A stretch of DNA of 64,000 nt from Sabellastarte sp. h YS-2021 (taxonomy: Eukaryota > Annelida > Polychaeta > Sabellida > Sabellidae), in the NCBI GenBank assembly GCA_964017235.1, contig OZ024931.1, positions 101,822,221-101,886,220 of the forward strand, in the 5' to 3' direction. Under the pieces are notes generated by a model that did not search any database, was not told where the DNA came from, and saw nothing but the letters and a program-made list of their open reading frames with translations. Both the position numbers and the translations under genes were made by a program. Within the stretch, counting starts at the first letter, position 1. Each line of letters opens with the position of its first letter. Below, piece by piece: positions 23,690-35,166 of this stretch.

Positions 23690-23906
23690 TACACAACAAA
23701 AAAGATTGATGTCACGCTGTCTAGACAGGAAGCAAGTATAATGCGCCACCTAGTGAATGCACACTACTTGACCGGTCTTGCCGGTATTGTATACAGGATG
23801 TCTTTTTCTGGTGTTTGGTGGGACCAGTCGCACCGTCCGGTAAAGCAATTGTCCATTGGATAGGGTATTAACTTATAAAAATTTAATTAACTTATTAAAT
23901 TTGCAA
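23690..23906 (-). repeat. Right inverted terminal repeat of DIRS copy C
   Basis: The reverse complement of this segment matches 18448-18640. It includes the palindrome CTGTCTAGACAG at 23717-23728 next to TGATGTCA at 23707-23714 (one base away from TGACGTCA). The outer end is the AT-rich ACTTATAAAAATTTAATT run ending TTTGCAA, the right-end signature shared with copies E and G. Confidence 0.85.
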
Positions 23907-24590
23907 TTCTACCTACTTTTTACACCTTAATAGTTAACATGTTAGTTTACTTCTGAATACCATTTGCAGGGCACAAATTTTGTGTTCTTTCCTTCTATCA
24001 CTTCTAATCTGAAATTGAAAACACACAGTCAGCTGACACAGAGCCCGTTCACGGGCACTCATTGCTTGTTGGTTAAATCGCCAATGAAGCACGTCTTCTA
24101 GCAAATCAGAAACGAGTTATCTTTACACCTTGTACTGTAGTACTGGTCTCCAACTATAATTATGTTGGGGGGGATATGGGGGTGGGGGTCAACTCATAGT
24201 CAATCCTAATTCAGGTATATGTACATGAAACACTTTATGAAAGTGTATAAGGGGCTATAGACACAACAACAATTACAAGTGAGATTGTTTTCTACTAAGA
24301 GGATGTGCACCACCATCCAGATTTAAAACAAAAGTTTTCACAATGAATAGTTCAGAAATTCAAACAATTTAAATCATTAAACTTTGAGTAATGTTACATA
24401 TGTAGATACCAGAGAAAATATAACTTATTTGGCAGAGGTAAAGATTTTGATCTTTTTTTATTTCATACCCTTAACACCAAGAAAAGAAATTGTACTGTGG
24501 CATGAATAATTATAAAAATAGTTTTATAGAGATGTGATACAAATCCTGCTCAGAGAAGTAGACCTGTATTTTAAGTGGTGCTTCTTTCAG
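23907..24590. other. Intron sequence before the second kinase exon
   Basis: It begins with the severed half-unit of minisatellite B, then shows no further features. The 3' end TGCTTCTTTCAG is a good acceptor. Confidence 0.6.
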
Positions 24591-24782
24591 TGGAGAATAA
24601 CTACCTAGATGTCAGTGTTCCCATTGACATCGGAAATGCAGGACAGGTGGCAGAGGCCAAGAGGAAATTGCAGAGAGGGAAGCCTTCTGTCAATATCTCA
24701 AAACTCATCAGCAACAGCATGGCCCGCAAAGTACACAACATTGATGGCAGCAGGCTGAATATTGGGGAGGTCCTAGGCAGTG
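24591..24782 (+). CDS. Receptor tyrosine kinase-like gene, juxtamembrane/kinase-start exon (partial gene)
   Basis: The exon follows CTTCTTTCAG and ends at a GTGAGT donor (G|GTGAGT at 24782/24783). Length 192 bp, phase 1 at both ends, so it joins 11878 and 49314 in frame. The product is a charged juxtamembrane segment (ENNYLDVSVPIDIGNAG, AEAKRKLQRGKPSVNI, SMARKVHNIDGSRLNIGEVL) ending in LGSG. That LGSG is the first half of the glycine-rich ATP-binding loop; the next exon supplies KFGVV. The Tyr in ENNYLDV could be a phosphorylation site (inference). No close subfamily was recognised. Confidence 0.85.
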
Positions 24783-26357
24783 GTGAGTGTATTACACTGA
24801 GCAGATGGCATATTTGGGAGATCCTATGCAGTTGTGAGTGTAAAAAAAAAGTTTATGTTTTTCTTATCTTTGACTCAGTGTAGTTTTATTAAGATTTTAA
24901 TCAAAGATTCATCCAATTATATTCACTGAACACAATTTGTGTAAAAATTTAAGCTAAATTTTTTTTCTTATGTGTCGTTCTTTTGGTAAATGCGTTAAAT
25001 GTCATTGATTAAATATTTGGATTAAATTCCAATCATTTAAAAGATTTTAGAATGTTTAACAATATGAATAAGAAAACATTTTAGAGATAATTATATATTG
25101 TGGATTTTTAGATGCATTTTAAGATTATTTATATTTCCGGCAGCTATTTTTTAAAGCTGAGGTAAAGACTTATAAGAGGACTATTCCGGAATGGTGATCC
25201 AATCATATACCTAGCTCTCGATTGAAAAGAGTCGTGAATGGGGTTTGTGGCTCCTCATTCAAATACCAAGAGGTGGGATTTATGGCAAGTAAAAAGTAGC
25301 CCTGTCAGCAACTTTGCAATTGGATTCCGAGTTCCATGAGTGTTCCAAATCCTGATACAGTCACTTCAAACAATAATATGGGTTTTTGACTGAATTAAAG
25401 TTGGAAAATAGCTTTACAACCATTAAAATATACTTAGGTAGGTTTACAATCGAGTTTTGAAATGCAAGATCTAAGGTTCACAGAAAGTTTACAACAAATT
25501 TAAACAGTTTAAAAATTATCAAGGACACACATGATTGGTTCCCAAATGCTACTGAATTTCAGTTGACCATCCTGACTGTTAAGATTTTGATTTTCAAGCG
25601 TCCTCAAACAAAAGATTGACTTGCCGAACGGCTCATTTTCAAGATCACAAACCTGTCGGGGAGGCGGGGATTGCCATAATGAAACGAGCGATGCTCTATT
25701 TGAGTGTGATTTGAAAAGGACACATTTGATTCTTAATCTTGAGATTTCTCAAATGCTATCACACATTCTTTTCGTATCTCTTTTTATAGAGTCTGGGGCA
25801 CGTATGCGCAAATTTCTGGTGTTTCGAGTTCTCACTAATTGCTGTTTTCAGTGAGTTTGAATAATTTTAACTTAACGATCAATTGGTTTCTTTGCCATTC
25901 TTTTGTCACTGTAATAGAAATTTGTGGACGAATTTCTTTTTTTTGACATGGGTGACATGTTTTGCAATATAACCTTTTGAATTAAAACAGCACTGATAAG
26001 ATCTATTTGGGCCGGCTGCCTCTAAACAAAAAATTCATCAAGGAAAATATTTAATCCTGGAAAATGCAAGCTGTGACAATCGAAAATATTTACAGGGGAT
26101 GTTACAAAAATGGCTGTATCTCTGAAACTAGTCAATGGATTTTCAAATAAAAAGCAACAGAAAGTGACTTACCTATAAAATGGTATAAATATTATATTTG
26201 TAGGTGAAATAAAGTAATCACAAAAATACTTTCAACAAAATTGGAGTAAGCTGTAGGTTGCCAACAGGTCTTTGTCTTCTAGAAATATTTTAAAAACTAT
26301 TTTTATATATTTGAAAGTTGAGTCTGGTTTGTGTAACTAAATATTCGGCGTTATCAT
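24783..26357. other. Intron sequence without recognised features
   Basis: AT-rich on the whole. A short ORF at 25621-25854 has no domain signature. The 26080-26170 stretch has wording (GGCTGTATCTCTGAAACTAG) reminiscent of the tandem repeat families but is not repeated here. Confidence 0.5.
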
Positions 26358-26600
26358 TTTATTGCATTAGTAAATCCTATCCAGTGGACAATTGCTAATC
26401 TGGTTGGCGCTGACCGGCCCACCATACAACAGAAAAAACCGTCCTGTGTTTCCACTGGCTGGGTCAGCCAAATAGTGTGCATTCACTAGGTCGCACATCA
26501 TGCTTCCTTCCTGTCTAGACAGAGTGACGTCAGTTCATCTTTTTCATTTGGTGTGTATAGTGTGCAGACATGTTTTTGAAGTGATCTTGAAGTTTGAAGG
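26358..26600 (+). repeat. Left inverted terminal repeat of DIRS copy D
   Basis: It matches the left repeat of copy C, including CTGTCTAGACAG at 26511-26522 and TGACGTCA at 26525-26532, with the same 2-bp spacing, and then GAAGTGATCTTGAAG. It pairs with the right repeat near 29696-29833. Confidence 0.8.
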
Positions 26601-26639
26601 AAATTTGGAAATATCTGTGATTTTGTGATTTTTAAAATA

Positions 26640-27035
26640 TTTCTTATTTTCAAAGACTTGCACATCTACCAGTCAGCCTTCCCTTATCAAACCTAACCCC
26701 AGCCAGTTATTGGTGCTGGACTTGACCGGACAGGGCAAACCGTCTATGCTCAGCCAGAAATCTACTGTATCAGATGCTGTAGAGGTTCATCAAGTTTATA
26801 ATTGGCTACAGTGAGACTGGCCAGTCAGCATGCCTTTATCCAGTTTTGTGACCAGTGTCAGCTAACACCAGGGCCTGAGTTGGAAGCTCAGCTTTTCCCT
26901 CAAGATGATAACCCCTTTGCCACTTTTCAAAACGCTAGGAATGGGAAAGAATATCTGTTAATCAGGACAGGGTCTCAGGTTTCTTATAAATCGCTGTTAC
27001 TGTTTCCTCAGTGGAGTTGTGTAGAAATGCCTTAA
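26640..27035 (+). pseudogene. DIRS copy D gag C-terminal remnant
   Basis: The frame from about 26802 to 27035 reads QHAFIQFCDQCQLTPGPELE and FPQDDNPFATFQNARNGKEY. The same sequence is present in frameshifted form in copy C at about 20780-20930. It lies between the left repeat and RT, the gag position. The N-terminal Cys-rich part seen in copy F is absent, so most of gag is deleted. Confidence 0.55.
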
Positions 27036-27159
27036 AGAAGAGAGATCCATTTGGATGGTGTTTTTTCCTGGGAGGATCAGTGGGGTTCTGTTTAGCCTGT
27101 TACTAGTGTTTACACTGTTTTTTGGCTCAAACCTACCTGTTAAAAAAAAAGAGAAAAAA

Positions 27160-28030
27160 ATGAAACTTGGGGCGCCCTAGGGGCCAGCTCCAAGCTTATA
27201 AGGCCCTTTCATGAAGGCTACACACTCTCTTTCCAGAAATGACCATTGTGACCAGGTCTCCAGACAGAAGTGGCTCAGTATCCAAATAATGCGGATGGAA
27301 GCACCGGGAACCATATTAACCTCCCTTCAACCAGGGGAATGGCTAGCTTAAAGGCTGTTTACTCCCCTTTGGTCTGTTCATAGCACCCAGGGAGTTTTCT
27401 CATGGTGGTGGCTAAGAAGTTCTTACTATGGCATTACAGAGCCATATCCCACACACCAGTTCAAGCATTTCCATTTGGTCTGTCCACAGTACCAGTGGAG
27501 TTCACTATAGTGGCAAGAGGTCAAACTGATGGCTTTGCAGAGGGGTATAAGGATCCATCAGTACCTAGACAACTGGTTGGTCTGGACCGGATCCTATCAA
27601 ACTTGTCTCCAGCATGCACAAACTCTGGTAACTATTTATCAGGACCTAGACTGGCTAGACAACATGGAAAATCAGAGCTGGACCCCAAACAAGTTTTTGA
27701 CCTCATAGGTTACCAGTTCGACCTAAAAGACGGCAAGGTCAGATCCACCCTAGACCAGTGGCAGACCCTTACAGCAAATATCCAAGAATTATTGACCGGC
27801 TGGCTCAATTTGTGTCACCAGTACCAGACCTCCTGGCCTGGCCAGTCGATGCACTTGGCCTGCCATGGGAGGATCTGGACCCATATGCCTTCCCACCAGC
27901 AGCCATCTCGGCCAAAGTGGTGGAGAAGTTGCAGGACTACCCATGCAGGATAATCATTCTGATTGCTCCGGTGTGGCCAAACATGTCCTGGTTCTGGGAT
28001 CTAGTGACTATGTCAAGTTAAGTCCCACTG
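27160..28030 (+). pseudogene. DIRS copy D RT-RNase H remnant
   Basis: RT blocks: TSLQPGEW (about 27327), PHTPVQAFPFGLSTVPVEFT (about 27450, the PFGLSTAP box with a substitution), and KDPSVPRQLVGLDRI in a shifted frame over the former HQYLDDWL box. VFDLIGYQFDLKDGKVR (about 27693) matches the VLEFAGYQYDLLHGLVK block of copy E. The RNase H core is deleted: the sequence jumps to FVSPVPDLLAWPVDALGLPW (about 27810) and IILIAPVWPNMSWFWDLV (about 27948) of the linker. Not functional. Confidence 0.7.
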
Positions 28031-29300
28031 TGTCTGCCCAACCTGCTCACTCAACCATTCAGTCAGACTCCACACAGGAATCTATCAAACCTAAATCTGC
28101 ATGCTTGGCTCCTAGAGCCTCAGCAATCAAGGGGCAGGGCGTCTCTGAGGCAGTGGCAGCACGAATTGAGGCTCCTCAAAGAGGATCAACAAGATCAGTC
28201 TATGAGGCAAAGTGGACCATTTTTGCAAAGTGGTGCCTCAGTAATCTGGTGGACTTCAGGGCACCCTCTATAAAGTCAGTAGATTACTTATGTACCTGCT
28301 CTAGGACAGGAAGTTACAGCCAAGTACCATTGATGGGTTCAGTTCAGCCATTGCTGATAAACTGGGAAATTGACCCATAAACTGGTGCCTCAGTAATCAG
28401 GTGGACTTCAAGGCACCACCTATAAAATCCAGAGCCTGACTTCCTACTGTATGTGTTCCAAGACAGTAAGTTGCAGCCAAATACCATTGATGGCTATATG
28501 TCAGCTGACAAACTGGGAAATTCCACCATTAATGTCAGCAAAGATGAAAGTCTCACTGGTCTCCTGGATAATTTCCACAGAGACAGACCCAAAGGTCGGA
28601 GGGGCACCCTCTCCTGGAACCTCTCCCTGGTGTTGCACCAGCTGACAAAGGCTCCATTCGGACAAATAAAAAAAGGAAGAAGAGGAGGCCTCCTTGAGCA
28701 TTTGTCCTTCAAGACTGTTTTCCTCTTGGCAAAACAAGAACATCAGACACCAGTCAGAATGGTCAAAGGTGTCTCGGTACCCATCTCCCTGCTTTCTTTC
28801 AAAGAATCAGCTAGCCGAGGAGGGTCCAGACAGTGTGGCCCCAGTGGTTATACCAGCCCTGGCCCCAACTCTGGTTAAGTCCCTCAGATCTGATAGTTCC
28901 TGTGTCTGGTCAGAGCATTGTGCTACTATTTGGACAGGATCTCAGTCCCCAGCCAGAACAAGCTGTTAGTCTTTGTCTCCTTGAAGACAGGCTTTGACAA
29001 GGACATCTCACCTGCCACTATCTCCTCATAGATGAAGCACACTGTGATCCTATGTTATGAGCTCTCTGATCATGAGGCCCTCACTTTACATCAGGTTAAA
29101 GCTCATGATGTCAGGGTCTTGGCTGCTTCTACAACGCCTTCCAGTCGGAAGTTTTCTGTAGAACAAATCTTATCAGCCTGCCACTGGAATTCACATAACA
29201 CCTTTACACAGCTATATTTGAAGGATGTGGCTTGGGCTGATTCAGTGCCTTTTCACTTGGGCCCAGTACTGGCTGCTCAGCAGATCCACAAATAGCCTGT
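28031..29300 (+). pseudogene. DIRS copy D tyrosine recombinase remnant with internal duplication
   Basis: Blocks in order: APRASAIKGQGVSEAVAARI (about 28110), EAPQRGSTRSVYEAKWTIF (about 28167), then the stretch NLVDFRAPSIKSVDYL. This is followed by a second version of the same part (about 28380-28460), an internal duplication of roughly 130 bp. Next come DGYMSADKLGN and LDNFHRDRPKGRRGT (about 28560). The catalytic GSGKRRSE block is missing. The later HQVKAHDVR box (HxxR) is at about 29090, and ACHWNSHNTFTQLYLKDVAW with the nucleophilic Tyr at about 29175-29235. Several frame changes. Confidence 0.7.
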
Positions 29301-29589
29301 ATATTGAGATTTATTTATAAAAAAAAAGAAGCCTGTCATGTTCTTCCCTTTGGGAGGTTTATTTCCTGGGACTGCACTTATCCCTCTCTTCACCTACCTC
29401 AGAGCAGGTCTGTAAAAAGGGGGGGGGGGCAGCGTCAGTATATCCCCAGTTACCGGACATTGGTAACCAACCATAGGCCTATAGGTTTCCTGACTCCAAG
29501 TCAACCTAGGCCTTGGGAAAAATTTTGTTGATTGTTAATGAGTTCACCTTAGTCCCTAGTACCTGCTGACCAAGCGGTAGTTATTCAGC

Positions 29590-29833
29590 AATTGTATATT
29601 GGATAGGATGTATTAATGCAATAAAATTGCAAATTTAATAAGTAAATTAAATTTTATAAGTTAATTTTTATAATTTTAGACAACAAAAAAGATGCTATGA
29701 TGTCACGCTGTCTAGACAGGAAGGAAGTACAATGTGCAACCTGGCAAATGCACAGTGGGACTGACCAGCCAGTCGAAACACAGGACGTCATTTTCTGTCA
29801 TTTGGCGGGCCGGTTTGGCGGACCGGTCAGCTG
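29590..29833 (+). repeat. Internal complementary region and truncated right repeat of DIRS copy D
   Basis: 29590-29625 is the reverse complement of the left end (GGATGTATTAATGCAATAAAA). It is joined directly to TTGCAAATTTAATAAGTAAA, the complement of a right end. This is the circle-junction mirror that DIRS-1-type elements carry internally. The segment 29690-29833 is the right repeat, with TGATGTCA and CTGTCTAGACAG near 29698-29720. Confidence 0.75.
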
Positions 29834-30230
29834 ACATTGTCGTCACTCTGCGGCGTGGGCGTACACATACGCATTCGCATGAAAGACTTCTCCTCCGAAA
29901 CTACAAGGCCCAGAGACATGCTGTTTTATTGTTAACGATACGTAATCTATTGAGGATGAAAAAGTGTTCAAGGCATACAGATCTGTTTGTTTGTCTGTTT
30001 GCTAGAGCCATTACAAGTGAGGTACCCCCACCCTAAGTGTGAAAAATTTCAACACTTTATCACAATTTTCTCATTGACTATTGCAGGGATTTCTCTCATA
30101 TCTTGCATATATATACTAGGTCTCAAGTAGATTCCCTTGTGTATCAGACTTTTATGAATTTTTTAAATAATTTTTAATGCATTAAAATTCATGAAATCAT
30201 GCACTAAATCACTTATAACTTAAAAAGTAT
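29834..30230. repeat. Unique lead of a tandem-repeat element
   Basis: Contains TCGTCACTCTGCGGCGTGGG, GAGGTACCCCCACCCTAAGT and TCAACACTTTATCACAATTT. The second half is repeated at about 43990-44230, where it again precedes minisatellite B units, so lead plus units appear to travel together. The first part is also echoed at about 32262-32350. Confidence 0.65.
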
Positions 30231-31570
30231 TGCATTTAGAGCATTTTGTTAAAATATGTTATTCAGCCACTTTTTCCATAGCTACAACATGGAGAGTAGC
30301 TTGGGAGTCTATCCCAGTGGCTAAATAAGTAATAGCTACTTTTTTTCAGTAAGTTCCATAATGAATAAAATCACTTGTAACTTGAGAATTTCGTATAAAT
30401 ATGTTATTCAGCTACTTTTGGCTCAGCTATAACATAGTAAAATTTCAGACCTGTAGCTCATTGCATAACTGAGTAATACCTACTTTGAGGTTATCACTGT
30501 TGAGTAAATCAGTTAGAACTTGAAAACTATTACATTTAGAGTCTTTTTTAAAAATATATTATTCATCTACTTTTGGATCAGCTATAACAGTAAATATCAC
30601 AGCTGAGCAATAGCTATTTTGAGGTAATCACTGTTGAATAGATTCGTTATAACTTGAAAACTATTGCATTTACAGAAATTTATATAAATATTTTATTCAG
30701 CAACTTTTTAGTCAGCTATAATATAGTAAAATTGTAGACCTGTAGCTCATTGCACACTTGAGTAATAACTACTTTCATGTTATCACTGTTGAGTAAATTG
30801 CTTGTCGCTTGATAACTGTTGCATTTAGAGAATTTTGTTAAAATAATTATTATGTTATTCATGTACTTTTGAATCGGCTATAACACAGTGAAATTGCAGA
30901 CCTGTAGCTCATGGCATAGCTGAGCAATAGATATTTTCAGGTTCTCACTGTTGAGTAAAACATTTGTAACTTAAAAACTAGATGTACTGCATTTACAGTA
31001 TTTTGTTTGAATATGTTATTCACCTACTTTTCTATCAGCTGTAACATACTGAACTTGCAGACTTGTAGCTCATTGCAGATTTGAGCAATAGCTATTTCAG
31101 AATATAGCTTTTGAGTAAATGAGTTGTAACTTGAAAACTATAATAAATAATTGCGTTTAGAGAATTTTGTTTAAATATGTTATTCATGTACTTTTGAATC
31201 AGCTATAACAAAGTAAAACTGCAGACATGTAACTCATGGCATAGCTAAGCAAAAGCTGTTTTCATGTTCTCACTATTGAGTAAATCAGTTGTAACTTGAA
31301 AACTATTGCATTTAGAGTATTTTGTTCAAATATGTTGTTCACCCACTTTTGGGTCAGCTATAACATAGTAAAATTGCAGACCTATATAGCTCATTGCATA
31401 GCTCAGCTATAGTTACTTTCAGAGTATTGCTGTTACTTAAATCAGTTCTAACTTGAAAATTATTGCATTTAGAGTATTTTGTTTACATATGTTATTCACA
31501 TACTTTTGGATTAGCTATAACATAGTAAAATTGCAGTCTTGTAGCTCATTGCACAGCCGAGCAAACTGAA
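30231..31570. repeat. Minisatellite B, second block (about 8 units)
   Basis: Same unit as at 16441-18447: ACTTGAAAACTATTGCATTT, ATATGTTATTCA, CAGCTATAACATAGTAAAAT, CTCATTGCATAGCTGAGCAA. Units are more diverged than in the first block. The array is cut at GAGCAAACTG by the inverted DIRS end that follows. Confidence 0.85.
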
Positions 31571-32240
31571 AATTTAATAAATAAATTAAATTTTTATAAG
31601 TTAATACCCTATCCAATGGACAATTACTAATCCGGTCGGCGCAGACCGGCCCGCCAGACGACAGAAAAAGTCATCTTATATCAGCGCATAATGCCCCCAC
31701 AAGTTGACCGATCCTACTGTGCACTCGCCAAATGGCGCCTCGTACTTCCTTGCTGTCTAGGCAACGTGACGTCATAGCATCTTTTTCTTTAAGTCCCTAG
31801 TAAGTTGATAGTGGGGCTGGTTGAGAGGGCCTTGTCTGTCCATTGGATAGGGTATTAACTTAACAGCGTGACATCATAGCATCTTTTTCGTTGTCTAAAC
31901 CTATAAAAATTAACTTATAAAATTTAATTTACTTATTAAATTTGCAATATTTTTGCGTTAATACATCCTATCCAATGGACAATTGCTGAATAACTACTGC
32001 TTGGTCGGCGGGTAAGTTACTAGGGACTTTAAATTAACTCACCATAAAAAAACAACAACTTTGACCCCAGGTCTGGCCTAAACCAGTCAGTCGACCGCCG
32101 CGTCCAAGGTCGGTTAACCAAACCCGGTATCCGGGGTATACCGGTGTCGTTCCCCCCCTGTCTTCACAGACCTCCTCTGAAGGTAAGAGATGAGAGGGAT
32201 GAGTTCAGTCCCAGAAAGTAAGTAAAAAACCTCCCGAAGG
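31571..32240 (-). mobile_element. Inverted 3' end fragment of a G-type DIRS element
   Basis: Read on the minus strand this gives the downstream noncoding part (about 32240-32020), then the internal complementary region with the CGCAAAAATA/TTGCAAAT junction near 31953, then a right repeat ending with the AT-rich run at 31571. TGACGTCA is kept at 31767-31774, but the adjacent palindrome is altered. A second copy of the GGTATTAAC..GCATCTTTTTCG piece (31850-31900) indicates an internal duplication or a rearranged right repeat. No coding part remains. Confidence 0.75.
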
Positions 32241-33413
32241 AAGCACGTCACAGTTGTTTTTTTTATGTCAGTCAGCTGACATTATGGCATCACTCTGCGG
32301 CGTCCGTGTGAACAACTTCTTCTCCAAAACTATAAGACCCAGAGACATGTTGTTTTTTTAGCTTACTGGCCATCGGCCGTAAGATATTGGCAAATGTTGG
32401 CGTCGGCGTCAACAATTTTTCCAGCCTCTTCTCAGAAACTACTGCAGCAATTTTTTTTAAATTTGGTATGGAGCTTCCTCGGGTAGAGGACTATCATATT
32501 TCCTCATTGCATGTTGATGGGATTGTTTTTCAACGAATCAGAGAGGTCACATGATCAAAAACATGTTTTTCACAAAGGTGTGCTTGTCCGGATGATAACT
32601 TTAAAAGCGCTTCACCTATTAACATGAAATTTAGCAAGTAGGTTCATTATATAGATGTCTAGAAATCATTAACTTTTGGAAGTGATCTAGTACAAAATGG
32701 CCAACTTATTAACAATTAACTTAACGCCATGATTTTTCTTAACGCTGAAAAAGCAAAAACGTGTTTATCTCGGAGCGAGATAGAGTGATTTCGACGAAAT
32801 ATTTGACCCACAGGGTATATGCAGTCTACTGGTAAGTTTTCTCAAAAGTTGTTTTCCCTCCACTTTTGCTGGCCATCTTGAATTTCTGCGTAAAACGCAA
32901 AAACACATTATCTCGGAAATGGAGCAAGATAGAGCGATTTCGACAAAATTTTTGACCCCAGGCTATATGCAGAGTCTACTGGTTACTTTTCCCAAAACTC
33001 GTTTTCCTGCCACTTTTGACGGCCATCTTGAATTTCTGCGTAAAATGCAAAATGCGTTTATCTTGGAAATGGAGTGAGATTGAGCGATTTCGATGAAATT
33101 TTTGACCCACAGGGTATATGCAGAGTCTACTGGCAACTTTTCGCAAAAATCATTTTCCCGCCACTTTTGGGAGCCATCTTGAATTTCTGCATAAATCACT
33201 AAAACATGTTTATCTTGGAAACAGAACGAGATAGAGCGATTTCAACAAAATTTTTGAGAACAGATTCATTTATGAAACCTTGCATTTTGTCATAAATGGC
33301 AAAAATCATTTTTCCGCCACTTTTGGTAGCCATCTTGAATTTCTGCGTAAATCACTAAAACACGTTTATCTTGGAAACAGAACGAGATAGAGCGATTTCA
33401 ACAAAATTTTTGA
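32241..33413. repeat. Lead plus minisatellite D (about 5 units of roughly 140-155 bp)
   Basis: The lead (32340-32700) includes TTAGCTTACTGGCCATCGGC and AATTTGGTATGGAGCTTCCT, repeated at 40320-40380 and 41057-41400. Units contain CGAGATAGAGCGATTTCGAC, AAATTTTTGACCCACAGGGT, GCAGAGTCTACTGG and GCCATCTTGAATTTCTGCGT. The last unit is interrupted at 33413 by the LINE at 33414-39086 and resumes at 39087. Confidence 0.85.
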
Positions 33414-33539
33414 TTTAAAATGTTGAAATATACTTGTAATGCAGAAATGTATAAACAAATAATCCCAACAAGATAAAAAAGATATAGCAGTTGTATATTC
33501 AATAAATATCTCATCTAAGTTATTATCCCTACATTGCAT

Positions 33540-34440
33540 GCTTTTTAGTTATAGTATTCCTAGATGTGCTGTGCAAGTTAATATAATTATCTTAAGTGCA
33601 TCTCAGTTATATTATTACTACTTATTATGCCTATTTTATGTGCATATTAAACATGTAAATATGCCTATCTTATTTTACATCCTATTTATACTCTCCCTAT
33701 ATGTGTTGCACAAGAATTATGCCTATTTTATGTGCATCTTAGTTGTTTTTTCCCTACTAGTGCTTCAGAAGTCTGATTAACCCCATTTCATGTGCACGTC
33801 AGTTATTTTAATGCTACTTTTTGGCCTATCTTATGTGCATCTTAGCTAGATTATCCCTATTTGTGCTAAATATGCCTAAAGCTAATGAGGCTTTCTTATG
33901 TGTATCTTAGTTATACTGTCCCTATATGAGTAGCACTAGTTAACACGACTTTCTTATCTGCATCTGAATTATAATTTCCCCAGGTGTACTAGACAGGTAA
34001 ATATGCCGATCTTATGTGTATCTTTACATATACTGCCTATATAGGTGTTCCACAAGTAAATACACCTATCTTATGTGCATTTTGTTTATACTATCCTTAC
34101 TATTCTTGTATGCGCAGTATTACTTAATGTCCCAATTGTATGTGTATCTTACTCATATTGTCTACATGCCGATCTTATGTGTATCTTTACATATACTGCT
34201 TATATAGGTGTTCCACAAGTAAATATGCCTATCTTAGGTGCTTTTTGCTCATACTATCTTTACTACTCTTATTTGCGCAGTATTACTTAAGGTCCCAATT
34301 GTATGTGTATCTTACTCATATTGTCTACATATGTGTAACGGAAGGAAAAATCTTTTTGTGGCTTTTAGTTATCCTGTCCACAGATCTGTCATGCAGGTCA
34401 ATTCCCTGTCGTATGTGCATCTTACTTATACTGTATTTAT
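33540..34440 (+). repeat. Degenerate tandem repeats in the LINE 5' region
   Basis: Degenerate units of roughly 70-85 bp carry CCTATCTTATGTGCATCTTA, GTTATACT..CCCTA and GTGTTCCACAAGTAAATATG. Two long units, 34003-34165 and 34166-34328, are head-to-tail copies of one 163-bp sequence with few differences. Being inside the target duplication they belong to the insertion. Iterated promoter monomers in the 5' UTR are known for L1-type LINEs, but function here is inference. Confidence 0.75.
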
Positions 34441-35166
34441 TAGCTTAAAATGTTAAGAAGTGCCTAGTTTCATGTTCAGGTGTAAAAATTGTCACTGTTG
34501 ACAAAATGTAGTGTAAGCTACAGTCATTGCAAGTTAACTAACGGGCAATTTTCAGAGATCACCATATGATAAAAAGATATACTGTTTATATTTTATACAA
34601 TATATACCTCATATTCTAAAGACTTCTTAAGGGCTGGGTTCTGACCAAATCTCTAGAGTTTAAGAATGTGACATTAGGACTCGGTTAATATAGACTAAAT
34701 AATTTACTTAATGGTTAATATTAAATTAGTTAAGTACACAACAGTTTATTTTTTAAAGCTTCAGGGGTTTTCTTTTCTCAAACAAAAAGATATAGCCTCA
34801 ATTTGCTTTTTGGTCTGAGTTTTAAGCCTTATGGTACTTTCCCAAGAATTGTAAGATTTCACGCTCTGTAGTAACCCCATAAATACCACATTACCTCCTT
34901 TACTGGGTACATGACTTGTTTTAATTTGACAAAATTTCATTTGTTATCATATCTTAAACTGCTCATTTATAATGCAATCAGTGAGGAGTACAGTGCACAT
35001 TTGTACATAGCTAGTGATGAAAGTTCCCTCAAATCTATTTTGCAATGGTTAAAGCATATATATTATTGGTATATTGGCAATTTGGAATGGTTCGAATACA
35101 AAATCATAGACACAAAGTGTTTTGTTCATTTTAGTGTAGCATCAAGAATATCTCATATTCTAGGGA
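34441..35166. other. LINE 5' region without recognised ORF1
   Basis: AT-rich. A 96-codon open frame at 34911-35201 has no recognisable ORF1 features (no coiled coil or RRM-like pattern seen). It runs into the endonuclease start in another frame. Confidence 0.45.

Larger units (their letters stand above)
18448..23906 (+). mobile_element. DIRS retrotransposon copy C, complete but heavily decayed
   Basis: The element runs from TTTTATTGCGTTAATACATC (left) to CTTATTAAATTTGCAA (right). Its ends carry inverted repeats: TCCAATGGACAATTGCTTT on the left and AAAGCAATTGTCCATTGGA on the right. Gag-like, RT-RNase H and recombinase relics follow in standard DIRS order, all with many stops and frameshifts. 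It sits inside one unit of minisatellite B with no obvious target duplication, as expected for recombinase-mediated insertion. The post-recombinase G-tract and internal complementary region seen in other copies are missing or deleted. Confidence 0.85.
26358..29833 (+). mobile_element. DIRS retrotransposon copy D, decayed and 3' truncated
   Basis: The left end starts TTTTATTGCATTAGTAAATC and carries the TCCAGTGGACAATTGC box. Then come a short gag relic, RT, RNase H and recombinase relics, an 11-base G-tract at 29419-29429, and the internal complementary region at about 29590-29672. The right terminal repeat stops at about 29833 inside GGCGGACCGGTCAG, before the AT-rich outer end, so it is truncated or joined to another repeat. 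It is more closely related to copies C and G than to E or F. Confidence 0.8.

Noticed and set aside
25621..25854. 77-codon ORF in the second intron as an exon
   Set aside because: No splice sites in a fitting phase and no similarity to kinase or other domains.
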